The notes under the pieces: model-generated
What the model was told of the DNA's origin: nothing
What the model saw: the letters and a program-made list of their open reading frames with translations, nothing else
The model's database searches: none
In this document: in pieces, positions 34,739 to 42,360 of the stretch
How positions within the stretch are numbered: position 1 is the first letter of the stretch
How the letters are laid out: each line of letters opens with the position of its first letter
Translations under genes and position numbers: made by a program
From: CATZDY01 sp045599035
Lineage (GTDB): Bacteria; Bacillota; Desulfotomaculia; Desulfotomaculales; Desulfocucumaceae
Assembly (NCBI GenBank): GCA_045599035.1
Contig: JAZRVI010000028.1
Location: forward strand, 1 to 49,345
Direction: 5' to 3'
Length of the DNA stretch: 49,345 bases

Positions 34739-35896
34739 TTAGTCCACATCGTCCCAGGTTCCGGGAGTCTTTTGTCCTTTCCAGAGATAGGGATCCAAGC
34801 CCTGACCAAAGGAGTAAACCCAGGCCCAGCCCCAGGCAACAGTCTGCCAGGCCAGAACCTGACCATTGAACCACATATAATCATACCCTTGTACATCCGA
34901 AGCCGGATCACTCGACGGCAAGCCCATAGTAATGGCCATTAAAAGTTTGGCAACCCAATAAAGAATGAAGAACCAAACCACAATAGCTACCGGAGTTCCC
35001 CAAGGCTGCCGAATCAGGCAGAACGGCCAACAATGAATTAAGGTCATAACCGAGAAGTTAAAACCACCGGTCAAAGCAAACCAAACCCAGAAGATACCAG
35101 CATAACCAGCAACTCCCCAGCCGCCAAAGCCGTTAACATCCCACAGCCAATCGCCATTATCATTAGTATCTCCAAAGGCCTGGAAAGCAACATCTCCGGT
35201 TTGAGCTGTGTAAATATAATTGCAAATATGCAGCAAGACCCACATAAAGAAGAAGAGGAAAGCCCAAGTTGCTCCACTGAACATGGGTTGTTTAATCCGC
35301 CGGAAGTAATAGGAAGCTCCACCAGTTACCAGAGTGATTTCCAGTAAACCAAACCAGAAAGGCGGAATCCACTTAATGGTATTCAGAACCATAACTGTAC
35401 CGGCAGTCATAATTAAAACATTGATAATCATACGACGAACCGGAGGAGTATCCGGCATATGAGCATCTCCGCCCACAAAGCTGGTTAAAGCAATAAAAAA
35501 CCAGGAAGTAGCAATAATGGGGAAAGCCCAGGTTTCCAAATTAACTCCGAACAAAGGAACCAAAGTCCAGAAAATAATTTGAATTACGATGGATAAAACA
35601 GTTAAGGCAATACCTCTGGCCCATCTGTTTTCAATATTCTGACAAGGCCAGTTGTTAGCCAAGGCAAATAAGGTAATTTGCAAGGCTACCTGCGGCCCCA
35701 TAGCTAAAGCAGCATAAGCAGCTTCCCGGCTAATGGCTGCCGGATCGCTCATAAAGCAACTAAAGATCGCCCGGAACATCGGAGGATAAACGATGTAGGA
35801 CAACACCGAAAATACCAGAATAGCAATTACCCACGGCAAACCTTTAAGAAAATAGTTGAAAGTAGGAATTCCAACAGTTTGTTCTTGTTGAGACAT
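34739..35896 (-). CDS. Trp-rich polytopic membrane protein, putative transporter
   Basis: 385 residues with about nine membrane helices (for example WVIAILVFSVLSYIVYP, WAFPIIATSWFFIALTSF, FWFGLLEITLVTGGASYYF, VVWFFILYWVAKLLMAI). Tryptophan and phenylalanine are strikingly frequent, especially in the loops near 225-275 and at the C-terminus (WQTVAWGWAWVYSFGQGLDPYLW). I do not recognise the family. Aromatic cages bind quaternary ammonium groups in known betaine and choline transporters, so uptake of a methylated amine is a reasonable inference from composition and context only. It lies between the VWA gene and UroD-fold copy 2. RBS GGGAGG. Confidence 0.7.
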   Translation of the reverse strand: MSQQEQTVGIPTFNYFLKGLPWVIAILVFSVLSYIVYPPMFRAIFSCFMSDPAAISREAAYAALAMGPQVALQITLFALANNWPCQNIENRWARGIALTVLSIVIQIIFWTLVPLFGVNLETWAFPIIATSWFFIALTSFVGGDAHMPDTPPVRRMIINVLIMTAGTVMVLNTIKWIPPFWFGLLEITLVTGGASYYFRRIKQPMFSGATWAFLFFFMWVLLHICNYIYTAQTGDVAFQAFGDTNDNGDWLWDVNGFGGWGVAGYAGIFWVWFALTGGFNFSVMTLIHCWPFCLIRQPWGTPVAIVVWFFILYWVAKLLMAITMGLPSSDPASDVQGYDYMWFNGQVLAWQTVAWGWAWVYSFGQGLDPYLWKGQKTPGTWDDVD

Positions 35897-35980
35897 ATTA
35901 TAACCTCCCTCGTTTATTTATGTATTTCCGCACAATTTTTTGTTCTGCCTTAATCTATCGACCATCAGGCAGAAATAGAA

Positions 35981-36829
35981 TCAGGAAATTTTCAGCTTTT
36001 CTGAGGATTGCAAACCACCATAAGAGACGATTTCCTGGATAGCATCTACAATGTCACTTAACTCATTAATCTTCCGCAAGGTAACATTGGACAGACGGTT
36101 CAGCTTATCGGCACAGCTGTTGCCAATAACCGAAGCTTCATTATTAACCAGCAAAATATCCACTTTGGGCAATAACAAAGCACCTTTCAGGGGATCATCT
36201 CCATCGGTATGAATACAATCACTAATCATAATACAAATTCCCTCAGTACCGGCTGGGGCTGAGTCCAATTGTTTTTTGGCTTCGGCAAAAGCAGCATGTA
36301 CATCAGTAGCTCCCCGACATTCAATATCCAGAATTTCTTCCAAAATCGCGGCATGATCTGCATAACCCCGAATACTTTTGGAAACCTTAGGTTCACTGTC
36401 AAAGAAAATCAAAGAGTAATTTTCTGATTTAATTGCTTCCGCTAATACACTGACGGCCAAAGCCACATAGTCAATAACCGGACCCAGGCTGTTGCTTTTA
36501 TCAGCCAAAATGATAAAAGATCGTTGAGCATGAATAACATCACGGCTGCGTAAATCATTATAATTAGGCAAATTCAAAGCATTGTTGCTAATTAATAAAT
36601 CCAAAGAGCTGTCCAAATCCCATTCCTTACCCGGATTATAAGGAACTATTTCGCTTCGGGTGGTAATAATTCCGCCTCGGCTGACTAAATGCTGACCTTC
36701 CCGCAATAAAGCTTCGATAACATATTGCAGGAGCATCTTTTTTTGAGCCGGAGTTAATTTTTTACCTTGTGAACGATATTTTTTTACCAAAGGCAAAGCC
36801 CGTGCAGATTTGGGATTAATACTTTCCAA
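35981..36829 (-). CDS. Von Willebrand factor A (MIDAS) protein, partner of MoxR ATPase
   Basis: 282 residues if started at TTG 36829; no ATG or GTG exists upstream in frame. The open frame continues unbroken back to 36952, inside the poly-A tract at the end of the MoxR gene, encoding a plausible acidic segment (YGFDDFDKEVVPGTESID). The VWA domain has a full metal-ion site: DKSNS (Asp110, Ser112, Ser114), Thr175 in GATD and Asp204 in MISDCIH. MoxR-VWA pairs (CbbQ/CbbO, NorQ/NorD type) remodel metalloenzymes to insert or activate cofactors. Either a TTG start or a -1 frameshift from the MoxR gene makes this protein. Confidence 0.85.
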   Translation of the reverse strand: MESINPKSARALPLVKKYRSQGKKLTPAQKKMLLQYVIEALLREGQHLVSRGGIITTRSEIVPYNPGKEWDLDSSLDLLISNNALNLPNYNDLRSRDVIHAQRSFIILADKSNSLGPVIDYVALAVSVLAEAIKSENYSLIFFDSEPKVSKSIRGYADHAAILEEILDIECRGATDVHAAFAEAKKQLDSAPAGTEGICIMISDCIHTDGDDPLKGALLLPKVDILLVNNEASVIGNSCADKLNRLSNVTLRKINELSDIVDAIQEIVSYGGLQSSEKLKIS

Positions 36830-36921
36830 ATCAATGCTTTCCGTTCCTGGAACTACCTCTTTGTCAAAATCGTCAAAGCCATAGCTTTCTTTCCTATGCA
36901 GCCGAGACCTTTTTAAAACCT

Positions 36922-37797
36922 TTAAACTCGCCGGAACCCCAACTTTTTTTTTTCAAGCGGTTCCATTTCCAAAACTTCTCTTACGATGTCTTCCACCAAT
37001 TCCGGTTCAGTATATTCACTGTCATAACGCAGCTTGATCTTTTGGAGCAGGGCTGCATTGGAAATAGTCAAAAGAGTAGCAAAGTCCTTGGGATCTACTC
37101 CCGACTCCCGATAAGATTGAGCAATACGAACCATGAAAATGGCTGCCCGAATGGAAGCCCCGCTGATAGTGTCTTTATGGGTGCGGGAAAGCTGCACAAT
37201 CCGGCAGATAATTTCCAATAATTCCTCATCTTCTTCACCGGTTCTGAGCTTAACAATTTCCAAAGCCTGTTTTAAAGGGGCATGTTTGACTTCAATCCAG
37301 ACACACCGATCAAAAAAAGCCTGGGGCAGCGGATTGGTGCCAACTCGATCCAGGGGGTTACAGGTAAAAACACTGGTAAAATTGCTGTCTGCTGTAATAG
37401 CTCCCAAACGAGGAATAAAGATTTTGCGTTCGTCAATTGCGGTCAAAGTACCATTGACGCATTCAGCCGGAGCTCGGTTGACTTCATTAAACAGAAACAC
37501 TCCGCCTTTTTGCATAGCCAGAGTTAAAGAACCGGGAACAAAGGTATCCTCCGAATACCCCTTTTGAATAACCATGGGGGGATCAAACCAGCCTTGCAGC
37601 TTTAGGGAAGAAAGCTCCTGATCTCCATCTACCCTATACAAAGGTCTGTTTAAATAACGAGCCGCCGCTTTCGCCATTTCGGTTTTGCCCGTTCCGGCTT
37701 CGCCTTCCAGAATAACCGGAATCCCCTGTTCCAAGGCTCTGATCATTAACTGGAATTCTTTAACATGACCTACAATTCCTACTGACAAAAAACTCAT
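36922..37797 (-). CDS. MoxR-family AAA+ ATPase (CbbQ/NorQ-like)
   Basis: 291 residues from ATG 37797 (GGAGGG seven bases upstream; earlier TTG is unlikely). Walker A GEAGTGKT (32-39); Walker B reads VFLFNEVNRAP, with Asn104-Glu105 where most AAA+ proteins have Asp-Glu; sensor 1 CNPLDR; arginine finger region FFDRCVWIEV. A MoxR ATPase works with a VWA protein to remodel a client enzyme; here the clients are most likely corrinoid methyltransferases or the membrane protein. Its end is LEKKKLGFRRV, where the three Lys are coded by a run of ten A. Confidence 0.88.
   Translation of the reverse strand: MSFLSVGIVGHVKEFQLMIRALEQGIPVILEGEAGTGKTEMAKAAARYLNRPLYRVDGDQELSSLKLQGWFDPPMVIQKGYSEDTFVPGSLTLAMQKGGVFLFNEVNRAPAECVNGTLTAIDERKIFIPRLGAITADSNFTSVFTCNPLDRVGTNPLPQAFFDRCVWIEVKHAPLKQALEIVKLRTGEEDEELLEIICRIVQLSRTHKDTISGASIRAAIFMVRIAQSYRESGVDPKDFATLLTISNAALLQKIKLRYDSEYTEPELVEDIVREVLEMEPLEKKKLGFRRV
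36943..36953 (-). other. Candidate -1 frameshift site joining MoxR and VWA frames
   Basis: On the minus strand a run of ten A is followed by G; in the MoxR frame it reads gaA AAA AAA AAG, containing A-AAA-AAG, the dnaX-type slippery heptamer in the right phase. Slipping back one base enters the VWA frame at GTT 36943, with no stop until the VWA end at 35981. Without slippage MoxR ends a few codons later. Polymerase slippage (11 A) would have the same result. Only a weak downstream stem (CGAG/CTCG) is visible. Confidence 0.45.
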
Positions 37798-37842
37798 TCC
37801 GCATCCCTCCATAAACAAACTTATTTTAAAAAGAAAAAGTAT

Positions 37843-37871
37843 GTTATAATTTTGATTTTATCATTGTACAA
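37843..37871 (-). promoter_or_regulatory. Promoter of the MoxR-VWA-membrane protein operon
   Basis: Minus-strand TTGTAC (37866-37871), 17-base spacer, TATAAC (37843-37848), about 45 bases before the MoxR start. Confidence 0.5.
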
Positions 37872-37933
37872 AATTTCACTATCTCAAGTACAAAAAAACT
37901 TAACCAGATTCATTTTCCCAAATCCGGCCAAAT

Positions 37934-37977
37934 TGTGCATCTGCCCTTTCTCCCAAAAAGGAGCGAGCAGATGCACA
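37934..37977. terminator. Strong hairpin after UroD-fold copy 3
   Basis: Eleven-base perfect stem TGTGCATCTGC (37934-37944) / GCAGATGCACA (37967-37977) enclosing a smaller CTCC/GGAG pairing. On the minus strand it is followed by ATTTGG, a poor U-tract; it could still end or process the transcript of the gene at 38008. Confidence 0.5.
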
Positions 37978-38007
37978 GTTTATTTTAAAACTAGTCAAAA
38001 TCACTGA

Positions 38008-39051
38008 TTATTTACCGTAAGCGTCAACAGCATCTTTCATGGGTTTGAGTTTATCAGCAGTAGTCGCCGGAGGCAGAGAACAACCAGGGGCAATAACATG
38101 ATAACCATCAGCAATAGCTTTTTTAGCAGAAGCTGCAACTTCTTCAACTCCACCGTGGAACAGGTCGTTGATGGTATCAATACCACCGATTAAGCCTAAT
38201 TTCAGGCCGCTATCGGCCAAAGCTTTTTTAACAGCTTCAACATCAGTTTTGGGTTCAAAGCTTAAAGCTACAGCACCGGATTTCATCATGCCTTCAATAA
38301 TGAAGTCAACTTTACCACAAATGTGCAGGATAACAGGTCCATTGATTTGTTCGCACATTTCAATTTCCCAAGGCAGAGCGTTATCCATGTAGTTTTGCGG
38401 GCTGATGATGTCAACAGAAGCCATCATATCTTCGCAGGAGATAGCATCTGCACCGGCTTTTAACAGTTCATTACCCAGAGCTACGCAAGCTTGTCTGGCA
38501 ATGTTCAGGAAAGGAACCAATTTTTCCGGAGTTTTCAGAACAAATTTCAAGCAGGTTTTCAAACCAATCAATTCGGAAGCGATGGTGAAAGGTCCAATAA
38601 TACCGCCCATCAAAGCTCTTTCTTCGCCGGTTTCAGCTTTTTCTGCCAGGATTTTTTCTTTGGCCAATTTGATGGCTTTGATCAGCATCTGGCAGCGTCC
38701 GAGTTCCAGGAAGTTAGCCGGGAATTCCGGATTGGGGGTTTCTTTGGGTTTGAAAGCATGTTCTGCAACGCTGGGTAAGTTCTTTTCGTCAGCGGGTTTC
38801 AGAATGCAGCCCAAAGCTTCTTCTTCAACAGTTTGGCAGAAAGGAATACGAACAGCATCCCAGTCCAGCATTTTGGCACCAAAGAAAGCCAGTTCAGCTA
38901 ATTTTTCAGCATCATAGTTAGCTTCCGGCCATTTGGCTCCGCACAGTTCCATTTGTTCATAAGTAGCAGTCTGGTCAACACAAGCTACTGCCGGTCTTTC
39001 CAGAATTTCACCTCTTAAAGCAGACATGAAAATTTCTTTTTTAGTTGCCAT
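38008..39051 (-). CDS. UroD-fold methyl-corrinoid methyltransferase (MtaA/MtbA-like), copy 3
   Basis: 347 residues from ATG 39051 (GAGGAGG upstream). Zinc ligands His243, Cys245 and Cys324 (LHICGK ... APGCSLPP) are intact; the APGC-x-x-P ending is closer to MtbA/MtaA of methanogens than copies 1 and 2 are. It follows the second MtmB-like gene but has its own promoter. It likely takes methyl from the paired corrinoid proteins, either to a thiol acceptor or to another corrinoid; bacteria generally lack coenzyme M, so the acceptor is uncertain. Confidence 0.85.
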   Translation of the reverse strand: MATKKEIFMSALRGEILERPAVACVDQTATYEQMELCGAKWPEANYDAEKLAELAFFGAKMLDWDAVRIPFCQTVEEEALGCILKPADEKNLPSVAEHAFKPKETPNPEFPANFLELGRCQMLIKAIKLAKEKILAEKAETGEERALMGGIIGPFTIASELIGLKTCLKFVLKTPEKLVPFLNIARQACVALGNELLKAGADAISCEDMMASVDIISPQNYMDNALPWEIEMCEQINGPVILHICGKVDFIIEGMMKSGAVALSFEPKTDVEAVKKALADSGLKLGLIGGIDTINDLFHGGVEEVAASAKKAIADGYHVIAPGCSLPPATTADKLKPMKDAVDAYGK

Positions 39052-39097
39052 GAACAAACAACCTCCTCAAACAATAAATTTGTTAAAATTTGACTGA

Positions 39098-39119
39098 TGG
39101 GACCGGTTACCCGGTCCCA
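39098..39119 (-). other. 5'-leader stem-loop of UroD-fold copy 3
   Basis: Nine-base perfect stem TGGGACCGG / CCGGTCCCA with a 4-base loop, placed right at the predicted transcript start from the promoter at 39141-39170. No T-run follows on the minus strand, so an mRNA-stabilising role is more likely than termination. Confidence 0.55.
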
Positions 39120-39140
39120 CCATATGATTTTGACTATTCA

Positions 39141-39170
39141 ATTATAACATACCAGTTCTCTTTAAAGCAA
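39141..39170 (-). promoter_or_regulatory. Promoter of UroD-fold copy 3
   Basis: Minus-strand TTGCTT (39165-39170), 18-base spacer, TATAAT (39141-39146). It places the gene in its own unit, separate from the MtmB-like gene upstream. Confidence 0.6.
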
Positions 39171-39214
39171 GAGTATGTTTCATGCAAAACTGATAATTAT
39201 ATGAGTTTAAAGAC

Positions 39215-40621
39215 CTACAGCATCGGCAGACCGTAGTCGCTTCTCAGTTCGGCTTTAACTTTTTCGTACATATCCAGATACCATTTCTGCGGGCAAGCGG
39301 TCTTCACATCATAGCATTCTCTGAAGTCGCCACCTTTGAGGTGAATGGTACGGGCAACGATTTGGTCGTTGTATTTCTGCATGTTTTTGTTAATCAGTTC
39401 GTTAGCTTGTTTCCGGGTCAGTTTGGCTTGACCAACAGCATAACCAACTTCGGAAGCGAAGCGAGCACCTAAACCACCAACATGGTCCAGAGCAGCGGAC
39501 TGTTTAGCAGTACCACCGGAGTTAGCAAGACCCAGTACGCAGTTACCGATAGCACCGGATACATGTTCCCAGAAATATTCTTCAGAGCCCAAACCAGCAG
39601 TCATCTGCCAGCCAGGTCCCAAAGTGGCAGGCCATTTGGTGTATTTCTGGAATGCAGCACAACCGTTCAAACCTACGAACATAACGGTATTGGAGGTGTT
39701 GGAGAAATACAGAGCGTCGGAAATGAAGCAACCCATCTGACTTACTTCGTACAGCATCATGTAAGCGAGCTGGTCAGCAACGGATTGTACAACAGAAGTA
39801 GCCGGACCACCGGAACCACCGCCGATGTAAGCCTGCATGATACCCCAAGTTTTAGCTCCAAATTGATGCCACATAAATGCACGGCTCATTTGGTCATAGT
39901 CAGTTTTCAGGTGAGGCATTACATAAACGTGACGAACATCACCTTTTTTAACCAGGTCAGAAGCAACCATTTCACCCTGTAAGGTACAAGGCATGGAAGC
40001 ACCATCAGAAGCACCAGGACGGCCAGCCCGACGACGGCAATCGTTAACAATGTGCATTCTCTTTAATTCGGACATCAGTTCAAACGGAGAATAAGGTTTA
40101 ATCAAAGCACCGTTTACAGAGGTTACAACACCCTGGAAGTGGAAGAAGTCAATCAGGGGTTCTTTCAAGTAGGACATGATGGTGGCATCATAGATGTCAT
40201 CGCTAACAGGTCCTAAGATACGACCCAGCTGACCTACGGGGTTTTTGCCAGTTTCGTAATCTTCGAATTCACGATATTTCATTACGATTTGGTCATAATC
40301 TTCCCCAACTACGCAGGCTTCGGGAACGTTGCGGATAGCATCTTTAACTTCCTGTTCGGAGAACATAATCAAACGTTCGGTGTTGGATACAAAGATACCG
40401 CATTCCAAGAAGAATTCATAACCGGCTTTCCACAGAGCTTCGAGGAAATCATCATCTTCGGGAACGCATTTTTTCGGATCATATTCGATACCGTATTTTT
40501 TGGTGATTTTTTTCAACAGGGGCCAATAGCGTTTGTAATCGAATTCTTTTTCAAAACAAACCGGACCAGTTTCTGCTCTTGCCCAGTAATCTAACATTTT
40601 ACCTCTGGAAGTAACTGTCAT
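39215..40621 (-). CDS. MtmB-family (monomethylamine-type) methyltransferase without pyrrolysine, copy 2
   Basis: 468 residues, ATG start with GAGGAGG upstream. From my memory of Methanosarcina MtmB, matching landmarks are: KAGYEFFLECGIFVSNTERL near 65-84, AGRPG at 199-203, and the end FRECYDVKTACPQ...YEKVKAEL. In MtmB the amber-coded pyrrolysine comes four residues after AGRPG; here the sequence is AGRPGASDGASMPC, with Asp206 (codon 40004-40006) or Gly207 there. No in-frame stop occurs. It should transfer a methyl group to the corrinoid protein encoded 127 bases upstream. Whether the substrate is a methylamine is unknown, since pyrrolysine is thought to activate it. Slightly different from copy 1 mainly after residue 100. 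Confidence 0.8.
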   Translation of the reverse strand: MTVTSRGKMLDYWARAETGPVCFEKEFDYKRYWPLLKKITKKYGIEYDPKKCVPEDDDFLEALWKAGYEFFLECGIFVSNTERLIMFSEQEVKDAIRNVPEACVVGEDYDQIVMKYREFEDYETGKNPVGQLGRILGPVSDDIYDATIMSYLKEPLIDFFHFQGVVTSVNGALIKPYSPFELMSELKRMHIVNDCRRRAGRPGASDGASMPCTLQGEMVASDLVKKGDVRHVYVMPHLKTDYDQMSRAFMWHQFGAKTWGIMQAYIGGGSGGPATSVVQSVADQLAYMMLYEVSQMGCFISDALYFSNTSNTVMFVGLNGCAAFQKYTKWPATLGPGWQMTAGLGSEEYFWEHVSGAIGNCVLGLANSGGTAKQSAALDHVGGLGARFASEVGYAVGQAKLTRKQANELINKNMQKYNDQIVARTIHLKGGDFRECYDVKTACPQKWYLDMYEKVKAELRSDYGLPML

Positions 40622-40747
40622 TGTGTAAAACCTCCTCTATGGATGTAAATTTTAATATTTTTTGCTCGCAAGTGAGCCGTTTTAATCTTTTGTTAGCTTT
40701 TTAAGCTTAGAAAGCAAGGTTTTTGTCAAAATTGTAAATAATTTAAA

Positions 40748-41401
40748 CTAACCTCTGCCTACCAATTTTTTAGCCATTTCGATAGCAGCAACAGCGTCTA
40801 AGGCATAGCCGTCAGCACCGATTTCTTCAGCCCAAGCTGCGGAAGCAACACCGCCGCCTACCATAACTTTATATTTATCTCTCATGCCTTTGGCTTCCAA
40901 GAATTCGATTAAGTCTTTTTGAACCGGCAGAGTGGTGGACATCAGAGCGGAAGCACCGATTAATTTAGCGTCCATTGCAGCAGCTTCTTCCATGAATGCA
41001 GACGGAGCTACGTCAGGTCCCAAGTCTTTTACATCGAAACCAACGGTCATCAACATGGTGGAAACCATATCTTTACCAACCTGGTGTACGTCACCTTTAA
41101 CGGTACCCATTACGCAACCAATGCGTTCTTCACCTTCGCCACTGGCAGCAGCTTTCAGGATTTCGGGTTCCAAAATTTTCATAGCGGCTTTCATAGCGTC
41201 AGCAGCCAAAACGATTTCCGGCAGGAATACTTCCATGATCTGGAATTTGTCGCCTAATACGTTCAGAGCATCACCCATTACGTTAACGGCTTCAACCGGA
41301 TTTTCTCCAGCGGCTACTAATTCTTCAGCAGCTTCTACTGCCAAGTCTTCGTCACCATCCATAATGGCTTCGGTGAATTTGTTTTTGATAGCTTCTTGCA
41401 T
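40748..41401 (-). CDS. Corrinoid-binding protein paired with MtmB-like methyltransferase, copy 2
   Basis: 217 residues. Helical cap domain then B12 domain with DVHQVG (His106), GASALMST and VGGGVASAAW. Nearly identical to copy 1: most residues match, and even the ribosome-binding leader (ACCATAAATATTTTAAT and AAGGAGGCTGAAATAATG) is shared. It precedes its methyltransferase, an order typical of mtmC-mtmB pairs. It has at least one promoter in the long region upstream. Confidence 0.93.
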   Translation of the reverse strand: MQEAIKNKFTEAIMDGDEDLAVEAAEELVAAGENPVEAVNVMGDALNVLGDKFQIMEVFLPEIVLAADAMKAAMKILEPEILKAAASGEGEERIGCVMGTVKGDVHQVGKDMVSTMLMTVGFDVKDLGPDVAPSAFMEEAAAMDAKLIGASALMSTTLPVQKDLIEFLEAKGMRDKYKVMVGGGVASAAWAEEIGADGYALDAVAAIEMAKKLVGRG

Positions 41402-42287
41402 TATTTCAGCCTCCTTATAAAATTAAAATATTTATGGTAATTTATTTAACCACTTATTTAAGACCTGACTTGATAAAAACTATCTCAGTCAGAGAAAGTA
41501 ACAGTCCAGTTGTTCCTCAAAAAAGATTCCTCAACCCTTTCAAAGGACAATTCCAAACAAGCCATTCGCAATGTTCCCCAACATACAAACTATTTGGACA
41601 GGCAACAAAACCGATTCCAGTCTGACTTTGATAATTTTTTATCAAGCACAGGCAAAAAAATTTTATTGCTCAACATTACGCTTTCCTCGCTATGCTTGTA
41701 AATATTTTATCAAGTTATTCTCTTTAATCAAGCTGACTTATAGAAAACCCTTGATTTAACTGCTTGCACTGTTTTGTGCAATATTTATTTAATTACAAGA
41801 TTTAATTGTTACAATTATTGCAAATTCTTTAACCCACTTCTTCCCGTTTTTTAGGCAGATAAAATATCACTAAACAGTTAATTAAATTTGTTATTTTTGT
41901 AACAACAGCGACCTTTTCGGAAAGCAGCTCCCTTAATCCCAGAAAAAACTGCTACCTTGTGATCAAATGGACTATTAAGGTCAAAAAAAAGGGGACTTTC
42001 TTCGACTTTTTTAGTTTTGTTCTTTTGATCACTTATTATTCTAAAAAAAATATTTCAAATTTATTTGAAACATTTTTCTTGAGTTCATTCTAACACAGAA
42101 TAATTTTCATTGCAAGCCCTAATTCTAATTTTATTGAAAAAAATTTTTTAGGATTTGTTATGTTTTGTTATACTGTGTCGAAGCCTTGAACTATTATCAT
42201 TATATTCAAACCCCTGGTCACTGTCAAGGGGCTTTGTACAAAATTATGCAAAAAGATTAATATTTTTTAAAAAAGTGCTTTTCAGGA
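41402..42287 (-). promoter_or_regulatory. Long AT-rich control region upstream of corrinoid protein copy 2
   Basis: About 890 bases without a credible gene. Two minus-strand promoters are visible: TTGCAA (42110-42115) with TAGAAT (42087-42092), 17-base spacer; and TTGATT (41726-41731) with TAAAAT (41704-41709), 16-base spacer. An 18-base near-palindrome TTGTAAATATTTTATCAA (41696-41713) covers the second -10, and a related one, TTGATAATTTTTTATCAA, lies at 41628-41645. GTGATCAAA/TTTGATCAC form a distant inverted repeat near 42030 and 41960. The first promoter would give a leader of about 680 bases. Confidence 0.45.
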
Positions 42288-42330
42288 AAAAGCAAAAACA
42301 TTGCCCTGCCCTCCGAAGAGAACAGGGCAA
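42288..42330 (-). terminator. Terminator after MtmB-like copy 1
   Basis: Eight-base stem TTGCCCTG (42301-42308) / CAGGGCAA (42323-42330); on the minus strand it is followed by TGTTTTTGCTTTTT. It ends the first corrinoid/methyltransferase unit, so the two duplicated units are transcribed separately. Confidence 0.75.
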
Positions 42331-42360
42331 CGCCAATATTGTTAAGCTGCCGTCAAAGGC

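Noticed and set aside
42301..42330. TTGCCCTG/CAGGGCAA as another copy of the MITE ends
   Set aside because: The arms are 14 bases apart, form a normal terminator with T-run, and have no further match or target duplication.
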